Shown piece after piece: positions 18,478 to 47,210 of a DNA stretch of 64,000 nucleotides (its first letter is position 1; the number at the start of each line of letters is the position of its first letter). The DNA lies in the NCBI RefSeq assembly GCF_037975245.1, contig NC_092567.1, positions 20,211,376-20,275,375 of the forward strand, given 5' to 3'. Origin of the DNA: Apostichopus japonicus. Its lineage: Eukaryota > Echinodermata > Holothuroidea > Aspidochirotida > Stichopodidae. The notes below the pieces were generated by a model. It saw nothing but the letters and a program-made list of their open reading frames with translations. It had not been told where the DNA came from and did not search any database. The translations under genes were made by a program, and so were the position numbers.

Positions 18478-19268
18478 TGCGAGGTCCGCGAGACCGAAAG
18501 TAAAAAGGCCCGCCACACCGAAGATCTTCGAGACCGAGGTCCGTAAGACCGAAACTATTACTAGGCCTAAATACAGTACTAGGCCCCGCGAGACCTAAAC
18601 TACTAGGCCTATAATAGCACTTGGTAAGACAAATCTTACTACCGGTAATATTACCTTGATAAAGAGCGTTATTTAAAAGAATTTACAGCCATTTCTTTTC
18701 ATAATAGATACCAGTGAGTTGCGCAAGGGGGCTGGGGCAGCTTGCATTGATACTAGGCCTCCACCAGTGGCGTAACCAGAGGGGGTTGCAGGGGGAAAAA
18801 GCCCCCGCTCTCAAATGTCTTACCCCCCTGCTGTGTGTTTGTGCTACAAAATGTACAAATTTTAGGAAGTAAATTAGACGTTTGGTTTATTATGAGGAAA
18901 TTGTGTCAACTGTTATGGGCTAGAGGTTAAAAGTTGACCCCTACAGTAATTAATCCTGATTTCACAGTAAAGTGGGATAATAATGACAGTATCCGCTATA
19001 ACAAGGGAACATGTTACGGTTTTCGGTTCTACTACTGTAAGGAGTCAAAATTCTTTAGACTACTTGAATTTCAAATAATATTTTTGTAATTTGACAATGT
19101 AAAAAAGTGTTTTAAACTGGATTAAATCGCCCGTTTTCTCTTACCTCTTCAGATTTTAAGGGGGGGGCAGGGACGTCCACCAGTGAGGAATTTAGGGGGC
19201 ATGCTCCATAGACCATCGGTCTCACGGACCATCGGAAATTCGGTCTCGCAGACCTTCGGTCTCGTGGA
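18478..19268. mobile_element. Element with GGTCTCGCGGACC-type repeated ends, nested in the MULE
   Basis: The left side (18478-18595) repeats words such as GGTCCGCGAGACCGAA several times; the right side (19208-19268) has the inverse, such as TTCGGTCTCGCAGACC. Ends built of short, partly palindromic repeats in opposite orientation suggest a non-autonomous insertion of about 0.8 kb. Its borders are approximate and no clear target duplication was found. Confidence 0.4.
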
Positions 19269-22200
19269 ATTCCCCTGGACGGGGTATGTTGTGTATTGTC
19301 AGGACAGGAGGGATATGTCGTAATGGAATTGGTGGGTAAGCTTGCACGGTTTGGGAAAACTTACAGCGGTTTGCCTGAGAAAGTTGTACTTGCAAGAAGT
19401 GTGAATGGGTTAAGAATGCTTTGGACAAGCACTTTAAGCATTGTAATCGGGTCTGAGTGTTTATGTCTTCAGATTTTTCTCTCCTATAGGGTCCTTGGGA
19501 ATTGAGTGCCCCTCCTGATCCTTATTTTTCTACCAAACTAAACTAATAATAACAATAAATACGTTCAGATAGGCACTACGTTAGGTCTACAGAAGTCTGG
19601 TAGAAGCTAATTTCAGTATTCAAGGTGCCAGTGAACTGTCAATCTAAGTAACTTATTTCTTCTTGGTATTTTGTTTGGCCATAATAAAAGTCTGTTCAGG
19701 TGATGCAGAATTTATTCAGCAGGTGGTTCAAGTCCACCAACAGATAAGATTAAGCCACTCAGTTTCCAAGAAGAATTTGATCATTTGTGCATGTGACTTA
19801 ATTGCTATAGAAAAAAAGGCTAATCCCCATGATAGAAATTTTGTTTGGCAATTTGGCAAATCAATCAATGAATATTCTGACATTTCTTACAGAGGAGTTT
19901 TGTCTGTGAATGTGTGATATAATTTTTTTTTGTTCATCTTGGGTCACCATACACTTGGAAGTGCAATTCCAGTACAAAAAGGTCTCTTAATTTACAGTTA
20001 ACTTGATACAACAATGTAAAAAAAGTTGTGTAAAATTCTTCAACAACACATAAGACAGTGCCCGCCTTTTTAAACAAGAAAACTGGGAGCTGATGTTGTT
20101 AAAGCTCACTACCAGCTGCTTTTGATTGGCAACAAAACCTTGGCGGAGTGTGTATGTTAGGTCTAAAGAAAATTGCAGCAGCTCAGTCCAGCAAACTTAG
20201 AAGGATCAAAAACATTGCCTGCTTCAGGAAGGACAAAGAGTGCAGGAACTTCTAACAAGCAGATAAAACTTATTTATTTCATATTTCTTTGTTACACATA
20301 CAATGCAAGAATCATAACATACTTAACAATGTGAAGTTTTTATCTGGTACACAAGAGGTACCACTGACAGGAATCTGGGGGTGGGGGCAGGTGCACTCTA
20401 TAAGGTCTTGTCCCACAGTTTCCCAGACCTTGAGCAAATTTTCAAATACACAACTAGAAATACAAATTTCCCAAAGGGGATGAGTGGGGGGGGGGGGGAA
20501 GCCCTTGTTCCCTCTCCCAGGTTTTCCTCAAAAACCATTACTTGGAAATAGGCTTACTAAAGCTTCACCATATTACGTATAGGGGCTTAATAAAACCACA
20601 ATTTTCTCTAATGGACAGAGGCACCTTCCTTATTTTATTCTCCCTGGTACCCACTTCAGACCCAACATCATGCTTTCACTTGTAGAGCTGCATAATATCT
20701 AATTGTGAAGGAAGAAGAGGCTCTGTATAAATAGCCCAGATGAACAAGCATCAGGCCACATATTCAAGAAACTGATCTAGGCTGGTAGAAGTGTTGTATA
20801 GGATCAAGTCACATTGTGACATTTGTAAAAAAAATTGCAGTTTTTGCTATATTCATCGTGAAGTTAGGAACAAGATTATATAAGGAATTATGGAAAGACA
20901 CTTGAGCATTTTGTCTATAATGAGCTTTGTCCTGACTCCAATCCTCTGAAACATGACAGGTGATATTTTCCCACAAACAGAACAATAAGAAACTACATAC
21001 AGCTGGCACTATGTAAAGGCAGGTTTTCACAATTTGACCAACTCAATCTAGAAGAAAAAGTGAAGGCATGGCAAAGTGAAGACAACCGAGATTGTTTTTT
21101 TCTTCGCAAGTGCTCAGACAAGCCAAAACAAACAGCTATCTCAGATGTGCGGATCCATATGTAAATTTAGTGGTTTTCCATACTGGCGTGCCCTTCCAAA
21201 AGTATGATGACTCAGGGGAGAGAAGTTGCAAAGATAACGCAGAAACAAAGATTAACGGTTTACTTGGATAATTTAATAACTCAACTGGAGCAACGGTTTA
21301 CTTGAATAAATTAACAACTCAACTGGAGCAAACTAAATATAAAATATAAAGCATAATTTACTTACAAGTCACAAGCTCACTACATATGAATCAAACGTAC
21401 TCACTCGCTCACAAGTCTTGGCCGGTCAACCATCCGTACTCACCGCCTCATTCATAAGCTCTGCCAAATCGTTTCATACACAAGAAAGTTCTATCACATC
21501 ACACGCACACACTCACACCAGATGCACGCACGCACCACAAACAGCGCGCTGCGCCTGATACGTTTGAAACCTCTGTTATGTAATTAAACAGCGATGCGTC
21601 GCTTACAAGCGCACCATAGCCTAACGCTACACTATATACATGTACGCCCACACAAGAATATGCCTATCGTTACAATCGCTCATTTACACATAGAAAGCCC
21701 AAAACACAAGGTATTGTCCAAGACACAGATGATAGGGATTGTAAACGCGCTCACACGATGTGTTGTTTGTGTATTGTTACGAAGTGTGCGTCATGTAAAG
21801 TTGCAGTGCTACTGCGCGTGTGCGTGTTTGTGCGAGTGTGCGTGCGTGCGTGAGTATGTGTTTGAAATTTGTTGTTTTCGTTGGTTCTGTCTTTATGTTC
21901 ATTTACCGTAATTTGAGTTCAGTCGATATCAAGAACGCATTGAAGCAAGATGTATTTTCCAGTGTTAAACCAAAGATTTTATGTAAGTTGTGTTTTTATT
22001 GATATAACGTTGTATATTTGTTGCATACATGATTATTTATTCTGTATGATTTGGATTTATGTATTTATTCTTCAATAATTGACTTATTCATTAATCGATT
22101 TCCTGATTGTTTAATTACAAACGTATGTTTCGTTTTTATTTATTTAGTTACCAGACTGACAGATTAACAGATTAGCAGATTAACAGATAGTTACCAGATA

Positions 22201-22301
22201 TCAAAGCTAATAAACCACGAATCGACTCAACATTTCTTCTGCGTTGAATAATCTTTGGATTACAGGAATACGAATTAAAGAAATCTATATTGATTTACAG
22301 G

Positions 22302-22712
22302 GATGACATGGATGATGACAGCTATGACACCAGAGAAAGCACTGCTTTCCTGTTCATCCATCAGACCAGCCAGCAACAACTGTTTTTATAGCATTATGGA
22401 GACATGGTACTCATTGATGCCACCTACAAGACCACAAAATATGCTCTGCCTGTTCTTGGTATTTGTAAGGACCAAGGTTGGTTATAGTCCTGTGGCTGAA
22501 TTCATCACAGAGAATGAAACGACTGTTGCGATAACAGAGGCCCTTGACATCATCAAAGATGGAACCTTGATTGGAACCCCAAGTTCTTCATGCTTGACTA
22601 TTCCGAACAAGAATACCAAGCACTGCATGCAGTGTTTCCAGGTACACAGAAGTTTTTATATGCCTCTCAAATGGAACAGGCATGGTTGCATTGGAGCAAG
22701 GAAAGTAAGTTA
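22302..22712 (+). pseudogene. Broken MULE transposase fragment
   Basis: Three successive reading frames together resemble the MULE transposase domain (PF10551 type): the first with LIDATYKTTKYALP (the first catalytic Asp lies in IDATYK), the second with VGYSPVAEFITENETT, the third with WNPKFFMLDYSEQEYQALHA (second Asp in MLDYSE) and MEQAWLHW. A TAG interrupts the first frame before HYGDM, and the frame changes near 22470 and near 22570, so no complete enzyme is made. The usual C-x2-H/REQ segment reads YASQMEQ. It is the only recognised coding remnant inside the 8.3-kb element and supports its Mutator assignment. Confidence 0.75.
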
Positions 22713-22754
22713 ACTCAACCCTACACAAAGTTATTAGTACTTTTCTTTTTAAAA

Positions 22755-22880
22755 GTTTTTAGCAAAGCCGCACAGCAAGAGGTTCCTAGTTTGATTCCTG
22801 GTCAATGCACCTGTGTTATGTCCTTATGCAAAGCACTTATTATCTCTTTGCCGACAAAGTTGGTGAAGAGGGGACATAAC
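22755..22880 (+). mobile_element. tRNA-derived SINE remnant
   Basis: A B-box-like GGTTCCTAGTTTGATTCCTG is followed by ATGTCCTTATGCAAAGCACTT, the same central phrase as in the SINE at 28.34 kb (GTGTCCTTGGGCAAGGCGCT), including the next 15 bases in relaxed form. It lies just after the transposase fragment, inside the MULE. Confidence 0.55.
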
Positions 22881-23419
22881 ACTGTTACTGTTCATCTGTT
22901 TATTTGTCTGTTGGTCCATTTGTCTCTCTGTATGTTCACACGTTAGCCGTCCTTCTGTATGTAAATCTGTCAGATCAACCTCCACAAAGCGTCTGGAAAA
23001 GAAGTAAAGAAAAACAATAGTGTCAATAGAATAGAGTGGAAATATAATAGACTTTAATAACATTTGATTTGGTTAATAGGTAAGCCCTATTTGGTGTCTA
23101 TGGGAAAAAAGTTGAGCATGTTTCTTTTAGAAACTTATGTCAGACTAAAATAAAGGCTAGGTGTGTTGAATTGCAATAGAGTGAGTAAAGGTTGTAATTA
23201 AGGTTGGACTGACTAAATGGTTAGAAGTATATTTGGTAGATCAGTGGATGGCAAAAGGTGGGTGGGGTTAGTAGGTGAATAAATGGAGGTATGTGAATGG
23301 TGTGTTAGATGAATTGGGTATGGTAGATTAATGGGGCACAGTGAGGAATAAAGCATGGGATTAATGGAGCATGGGAAGTGAATGAATGATGACTTGGTAT
23401 TGCATTCTGAGGGTTTCAC

Positions 23420-25790
23420 TGAGGTTTGTCAAGGTGTTTCGACAACACAGCTAGTTGAGGCTGCGTGTCAAGGTGTTTCGACAACAAAACTTTGTATTGC
23501 ATTCTGAGGGTTTCACTGAGGTTAGTGTCAAGGTGTTTCGACAACACAGCTAGTTGAGGCTGCGTGTCAAGGTGTTTCGACAACAAAACTTTGTATTGCA
23601 TTCTGAGGGTTTCACTGAGGTTTGTCAAGGTGTTTCGACAACACAGCTAGTTGAGGCTGCGTGTCAAGGTGTTTCGACAACAAAACTTTGTATTGCATTC
23701 TGAGGGTTTCACTGAGGTTAGTGTCAAGGTGTTTCGACAACACAGCTAGTTGAGGCTGCGTGTCAAGGTGTTTCGACAACAAAACTTTGTATTGCATTCT
23801 GAGGCTTTCACTGAGGTTAGTGTCAAGGTGTTTCGACAACACAGCTTGTTGAAGTAGTTTCAAGGTGTTTCGACAACAATACTTGGTAATGCATTCTGAG
23901 GGTTTAATTGAGGTTAGTGTCAAGGTGTTTCGACAACACAGCTAGTTGAGGCTCGTGTCAAGGTGTTTCGACAACAAAACTTTGTATTGCATTCTGAGGC
24001 TTTCACTGAGGTTAGTGTCAAGGTGTTTCGACAACACAGCTAGTTGAGGATAGTTTCAAGGTGTTTCGACAACAATACTTGGGAATGCATTCTGAGGGTT
24101 TAATTGAGGTTAGTGTCAAGGTGTTTTGACAACACAGCTAGTTGAGGCTTGTGTCAAGGTGTTTCGACAACAAAACTTTGTATTGCATTCTGAGGGTTTC
24201 ACTGAGGTTAGTGTCAAGGTGTTTCGACAACACAGCTAGTTGAGGATAGTTTCAAGGTGTTTCGACAACAATACTTGGGAATGCATTCTGAGGGTTTAAT
24301 TGAGGTTAGTGTCAAGGTGTTTTGACAATACAGCTAGTTGAGGCTCGTGTCAAGGTGTTTCAACAACAAAACTTTGTATTGCATTCTGAGGGTTTCACTG
24401 AGGTTAGTGTCAAGGTGTTTCGACAACACAGCTAGTTGAGGATAGTTTCAAGGTGTTTCGACAACAATACTTGGGAATGCATTCTGAGGGTTTAATTGAG
24501 GTTAGTGTCAAGGTGTTTCGACAACAGAGCTAGCTCAGGCTAGGTTCAAGGTGTTTCGACAACAAAACTTGGTATTGCATTCTGAGGGTTTCACTGAGAT
24601 TAGTGTCAAGGTGTTTCGACAACGCAGCTAGTTTAGGCTAGTTTTAGGGTGTTCCGACAACAAAGAGATTAGTGTCAAGGTGTTTCGACAACGCAGCTAG
24701 TTTCAGGGTGTTTCGACAACGCAGCTAGTTGGTCAAGGTGTTTCGATAACGCAGCTAGTTGAGACTAGGTTCAAGGTGTTTCGACAAAGAGATTAGTGTC
24801 AAGGTGTTTCGACAACGCAGCTAGTTTCAGGGTGTTTCGACAACGCAGCTAGTTGGTCAAGGTGTTTCGACAACGCAGCTAGTTGAGACTAGGTTCAAGG
24901 TGTTTCGACAACAAAGAGATTAGTGTCAAGGTGTTTCGACAACGCAGCTAGTTGAGGCTAGTTTGAAGGTGTTTTGACAACAAAACTTGTTATATTGCAT
25001 TCTGAGGGGTTTCACTGAGGTTAGTGTCAAGGTGTTTCGACAACACAGCTACTTGAGGATAGTTTCAAGGTGTTTCGACAAGAATACTTGGGAATGCATT
25101 CTGAGGGTTTAATTGAGGTTAGTGTCAAGGTGTTTCGACAACAGAGCTAGCTCAGGCTAGGTTCAAGGTGTTTCGACAACAAAACTTGGTATTGCATTCT
25201 GAGGGTTTCACTGAGATTAGTGTCAAGGTGTTTTGACAACGCAGCTAGTTTAGGCTAGTTTTAGGGTGTTCCGACAACAAAGAGATTAGTGTCAAGGTGT
25301 TTCGACAACGCAGCTATTTTCAGGGTGTTTCGACAATGCAGCTAGTTGGTCAAGGTGTTTCGACAACGCAGCTAGTTGAGACTAGGTTCAAGGTGTTTCG
25401 ACAACAAAGAGATTAGTGTCAAGGTGTTTCGACAACGCAGCTAGTTTCAGGGTGTTTCGACAACGCAGCTAGTTGGTCAAGGTGTTTCGACAACGCAGCT
25501 AGTTGAGACTAGGTTCAAGGTGTTTCGACAACAAAGAGATTAGTGTCAAGGTGTTTCGACAACGCAGCTAGTTGAGGCTAGTTTGAAGGTGTTTTGACAA
25601 CAAAACTTGGTATTGCATTCTGAGGGGTTTCACTGAGGTTAGTGTCCAAGGTGTTTCGACAACACAGCGAGTTGAGGCTAGTTTCAGGGTGTTTCGACAA
25701 CAAACTTGGTATTGCAATCTGAGGGTTTCACCAGGACACAGTGATTCAAACACTTGGAATTCCATGCAGGGTGTTTCGACACCACATCAC
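23420..25790. repeat. 2.35-kb subterminal minisatellite built from the MULE terminal-repeat core
   Basis: The word CAAGGTGTTTCGACAAC (sometimes TTTTGAC or TTCCGAC) occurs about 55 times, spaced alternately about 40 and 56-60 bp, later 26-40 bp. Two half-units alternate: core + ACAGCTAGTTGAGGCT and core + AAAACTTTGTATTGCATTCTGAGGGTTTCACTGAGGTTAG, whose tail recreates the terminal repeat's GAGGTTAG before the next core. Higher-order copies (for example around 24640-24960 and 25260-25590) show repeated rounds of expansion. The array lies 0.3 kb inside the right end only. LSKHLD-rich frames over it are shadows. Confidence 0.95.
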
Positions 25791-26043
25791 AGACACAGTG
25801 ATTCAGACACCTGGTACAGCGCACTGAGTGTTTCGTGTACCATCTTTACCTAGGGCCTAGATCTGAGGGTTTCGCTTACCTTAGTGATGCAAACAGTTAG
25901 TACCGCACACTGAATGTTTCGTTTTCCATCATTTGTTGACTTGATTTTATGCATTTCGTTTTAAAAATGCTCTAAAAGTAACTAGCATCTTCATCTCTAT
26001 CCCCAACACATCCCAAAACTCCACAATACGATCAGCGAATCTG

Positions 26044-26108
26044 AAACGGAAGTGACGTTGGAGGTCAACTAGCTGTGTTGTCGAAACACCTTGGAACTAA
26101 CCTCAGCC
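26044..26108 (-). repeat. Right terminal inverted repeat of the MULE
   Basis: Reverse complement starts GGCTGAGGTTAGTTCCAAGG and continues with the core and ACAGCTAGTTGA as in the minisatellite, then ACTTCCGTTTCAG. The outer 33 bp equal the left end. Confidence 0.93.
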
Positions 26109-26118
26109 TCCAAACAAC
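26109..26118. repeat. Right target-site duplication of the MULE
   Basis: TCCAAACAAC, the second copy of the 10-bp duplication. Confidence 0.92.
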
Positions 26119-26145
26119 AGAGCGCTTGCGAGAATCTTCATCGAG
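26119..26145 (+). other. Probable 5' leader exon of ROPN1L
   Basis: Ends in ATCGAG|GTAAATG, a good donor, and the next acceptor (TTATTAACAG at 27078-27087) precedes the ROPN1L start codon by 10 bp. The 5' limit cannot be seen; the target duplication and the MULE lie directly upstream, so transcription may now start within the transposon. Evidence is the splice signal alone. Confidence 0.4.
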
Positions 26146-27076
26146 GTAAATGTTAGTTCAATTTTTGAACTACTCTAATTTCTTGCGGAAAATGTTATTA
26201 TAAGGATTGGAATTCTCGACGTAAATTCTTTACTTAGCTGTAGACACGTCAACCAAAGTATGGTAGTTCTGAATATTGCATATTTTTACGTTCAATTTTT
26301 CCGTTGAACTGAGTAGGCATGTCAACCCCACATGTTTTAGTGGACGATACTAGTTGTGCGAAATCTAAGTAAAGTTCAACTTCAAGTAGCCTAGGCCTAC
26401 TGTAGCCTAATTTACCTACAGTTAAAGTCTAAAGTTAGATCTTAGCAAAACTTAAACTGCAAGTAACTTAATGTGTTTTAGAACAGGACCAAAGAAACCC
26501 TTCGTAGTTCTTTGAACAGGACACAGCTCCAGTATCGATACACACAAGGGGCCAAATGTATTCCCTAGGTTTTGAAAATTATAGAGGCTTAATATTAACC
26601 CTATAACCTGGCTGTTATCTTAGATTAGAGTTCAGTTCTTAAAATATTGTTATTTAAAGTGTGAAGGCCTTAGGCCTATGACAATGAGAGATAAACTTGT
26701 GTTGTCCGTATGCATGTGTGGTTTTACAGAATATCTATAGTTTGAATATTTGTGGGGGGAGAAATCAGAAATTGTTTAGATGATAAACATAGCACAATTT
26801 AGCTAATCAATAGTGGTCACTGTCATGTTTTGGAGGATAACAAACATCATGACATGATGCTGCATCTAGATTGCCCTTACTGTTCGGTCTTGAAATTGTG
26901 CTTCCGGAATTTGTCACGGCAAAGGGTCATGAATATCCTCATATCTCTTCAGTAGGAATTGATGTGGTTGTAGATGGTGTTTGTATATATTTCTTTATTT
27001 CTGTGGCTGTCATGTAGCATCATTTACATCTCTTCATGGATCCTAGTCAGGCCTATCCTTTTCATATCATTTATAG

Positions 27077-30401
<3,325 letters not shown>

Positions 30402-31103
30402 TATGTAGCCAGCTCAGAGTGGTTGGATTTTTAAAGTGAGGAGATGTGTAAATATGTAAACTATCTGTAACAAAACAACTGTATTAATAACAAAAGTTAT
30501 CCCTCACCCCTTCAAAACAAAGAAGAAATACCCAAATGGAAGTAAACAAAGAAAGTTTTATGACAAGAAATAGTTGTTAAGTTATTCTTTTCAATTTCAT
30601 ATTTCATTTGTTTGTTTCATATTTCTTCTTTTTAAGGAAGATTTTTTTTCTGTTTTAGTAGATGCCATTTTACATGGAAAGGTTACTGAAATTGTTATAT
30701 TAAAATAATATCGAATTTAGAAGTACAACCCTTGACCCTTTGCTGTGCAAAACCACTATTTTATTCTTTTATTTCTTTCACTCATCCCATTCAAAAATCG
30801 TAGAGAGCACGACGTTTAATTTCTGTGGTTGATTTGAAAAATATGTATCTAAAAATGAGATGAATTATATTGCAAAAAACAAACTATGGCATTGAAAACA
30901 TTGAACCATACAGGAATCCATCCTTACCCATGTCTATAAACGTTTATTTCTTTTATTATGTAAGTATATATATATATATATATATATCATAACATATATA
31001 TATGTATATATATATATATATTATCATTATACATCATTATATATTATATATATCATTACATATATATATATATATATATATATATCATTACACATATATA
31101 TAT

Positions 31104-33353
31104 AGATATATCTATGACATAATTTTGACAAGACAATCCTTCATTACAAAGAATTAGTAGACAATAGTTTGTTGCAAGTTCAAAGCAGTTTCTAATATGT
31201 GTTTGAATTCTATTTAGCCATCAACAATTGTAATTTTCCTTATCTTGGTTGTCGGTCAAAGTACAGCAATAATGATCAACCAACGGTTCAAAGTAATAGT
31301 TTAGATTCCGACACTTATGGTGCAGCTCTGAGCTTAAGGTAAACTGAAGGACTTCACAGCACCTGCCTCGTCAAGATAACAATATTCTGCAAGTCCCTGT
31401 TAGCAATATTTGACCTTTGCCTCTCCCACTCCCACATGCCCTTTTATCCCTTTGCATTTTGCCTTTGATTTTTATTTATTTACATGCAGTTCATTCATAG
31501 GCAACACCTTGACATTAAGACCTTGTTTTGTTTATTTATTCCTGTTTTTAAGATATTTTTTACAAATCTATAAAAGTGACCCACGTTTACATTTGAATCA
31601 ACCATACTTTTTGTTGTAAGATTCATTGTTTATTATTGCTGATTTTATTTCTTCATTGTTTGAATAAAACATCCGACAAACAATAACCTGCCATTTTCCA
31701 TTGTCTTTTCATTTATCGTTAATATGTTGTTTTTGGTTATTTTATTGTTCATCCAACGCAACGATAGTCCGTCATTTATCATTGACTCTCCCTTTTCATT
31801 TAATTTTTGCATTTAAATGTATTTCTCCTGTCTGATGTTAATGGTGGTAATTAATTAAATCTCAGTAATTAAATGTAATTTGAAATAAAAAAGAAGGAAT
31901 AAATTAAATATCGATAAATAAATGATAAAACAAAAAAAGCACAACAAAAATGTGTTTAGCTGTTTACCAGCATCACTGTTTTATTTAACAACTGTCGGCA
32001 ATTTAGAGAAGTTATTGTTCAAAAAGAATACATACTCAAAACTATGAACTAAAATTATGAAACGCATCCAACAACTTTGAACCTTTCTGGTTTCAGACTA
32101 GACGAAGTCGACAGAAAAACCATTCATTCTGTCATCATATTTCGTTTTGACACCGTCTTTTTCGTTACTGCATATTTTACTTTAGGAAGACGATGACTCG
32201 TACGTCGTATCACCACCATCCAGCCTGGGGGGCGAGGTGGGTTAGGAAGCTTCCACAAAGTGGGGGTGGGTGGGAAATATCAGTGGGGCACTTTCTCATT
32301 CCACAACCACCACTCGTTATGCTATAAACCGATACACACCGGCCATATCACTTAAATATATATGATATGTGTTAGCAAGCTTTCTGTACTATTTATTGAG
32401 ATTGGTATTGTTAACCAAAGACATGGGATAGGCTACCAATTTATAAATAGCATGTACAGACTCAAAATAAATAATTAAAATAAAATATTAAAATTAACAA
32501 AGGCTTAAGATAACCAAAAGACAGTTCTTCATCAATGGGGCACATTTTATTTGCCAGTAGGTCACATTTGCTATTTTGGAAAAAAGTGGGGGGGGGGGGC
32601 ACGTTCCCCCAGTGCCCCCGGGCTCCTACCCCCTGCCACCATCTGACATAAACCATTCGATATAAACCCACCTTTGAAGAATGACCAAGAAGAAACGTTT
32701 CGCGTCTTTCATCTTCTCTTTTTTCTTCTTCTTTTTGTTTTTCATTGAGTGTTTTTGTTTTCTAATCGGTTATCGTGGAAATAAAAAATAATTTTCACAC
32801 TTAGACTTATGTCAGACGAACACCGGGTGCATTATCGAATTCAGTATTGCATTGCTGTTGCCATGTGTCAAGGTGGTATGCAAAAAAACTAGAGCTCCGT
32901 GTGCTGGATAGATTCAGGGGTCGATTCATATCTGAAAGATAGACAATAATTTTCATTAGAAACAATAAGAGGGAAACGGGAAAATATATTTATTTATGGA
33001 TGATTATGGAGACTGTTAATATAGGCCTACTTCCGAAAAACAAAAAAGTTTCATTTTTTTAATTCGAAATCATTTGTAAATCTTACAGCCAAATCCCGAA
33101 ACAGATACTTTGAACATAACTCTGTTAAATGAAATGGAAACATTATGTCATTAACCATGGCTATACAGGAAGCGGGATTGAAGGAGCAAACAATTGGAAG
33201 ATCCACTTCCTGTATAGTCATGGGTTTGCTCGATCATATTTCTATCAATGTCACTTACACTTGTCTAGCGTCATACTTTCATTATATTACATTACACTTT
33301 GTACTTTCATTCTGCCAAGTACTGCTGACGAAGGTAATAGGGACTCTGCTTTC

Positions 33354-33384
<31 letters not shown>

Positions 33385-33478
33385 CTATGACATAATTTTG
33401 ACCCTTCAGAACAAAGAATCAGTAGACAATAGTTTGTTGTAAGTTCAAAGCAGTTTCTAATATGTGTTTGAATACTAT
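31104..33478 (+). repeat. Pair of ~95-bp direct repeats 2.3 kb apart
   Basis: 31104-31210 and 33384-33478 share ATCTATGACATAATTTTGAC, AGTAGACAATAGTTTGTTG and TTCAAAGCAGTTTCTAATAT, and both begin at the edge of a TA array. The intervening DNA carries nothing coding. Two copies of one TA-targeting interspersed element are the simplest reading. Confidence 0.7.
33153..33216. repeat. Small foldback (about 22-bp arms)
   Basis: ACCATGGCTATACAGGAAG near 33157 pairs with CTTCCTGTATAGTCATGGGT near 33209 apart from two mismatches. A hairpin element without coding capacity. Confidence 0.65.
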
Positions 33479-33592
33479 ATATATATCTATATATAAATAT
33501 ATTTTGAAAATCTATGATTCGAGTCGTGGCATTTCTTCCTCTTATAGCTGTTTAATTAGTTCAAATGTTTTAATTGTAAGAGACACTTTATG

Positions 33593-47210
<13,618 letters not shown>

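Larger units (their letters stand above)
17822..26108. mobile_element. 8.3-kb Mutator-like (MULE) DNA transposon with TIRs and 10-bp target duplication
   Basis: The two ends are inverted repeats of about 65 bp (17822-17884 and 26044-26108), the outer 33 bp identical, starting GGCTGAGGTTAGTTCCAAGG. They are flanked by the perfect direct repeat TCCAAACAAC at 17812-17821 and 26109-26118. A 9-11-bp duplication is typical of the Mutator superfamily, and the interior carries a MULE-type transposase remnant. Identical outer ends and an intact target duplication suggest a recent jump, probably driven in trans because the internal transposase is broken. Interior parts are listed separately; 19.3-22.2 kb of it holds no recognisable gene. 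It lies head to head between the small minus-strand gene and ROPN1L. Confidence 0.88.
30402..33592. other. 3' flank of ROPN1L and convergent stretch to the ADA2-like gene
   Basis: Contains the probable ROPN1L 3' UTR (AATAAA at 31663 and again near 31896), TA arrays (30962-31115, 33358-33386), a 95-bp direct repeat pair (31104-31210 and 33384-33478), a foldback at 33153-33216 and G-rich homopolymers near 32587. No additional gene seen. Confidence 0.6.

Noticed and set aside
19663-19917. 84-codon frame inside the MULE (FIQQVVQVHQQIRLSHSVSK...)
   Set aside because: Length and composition are somewhat protein-like, but no domain or splice continuity was found; could be a decayed transposon gene.
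23416-23923. Minus-strand proteins with LSKHLD repeats
   Set aside because: They only translate the minisatellite; no start context, splice sites or flanking domains support a gene.
23420-25790. CRISPR-like array of regularly spaced repeats
   Set aside because: The segments between cores are themselves repeated rather than unique, spacing drifts, the host is animal DNA, and the core equals the terminal repeat of the surrounding transposon.
31104-33478. Direct repeats as LTRs of a retroelement
   Set aside because: Too short, no TG...CA ends, no primer site, no coding sequence between them, and both begin in TA arrays.
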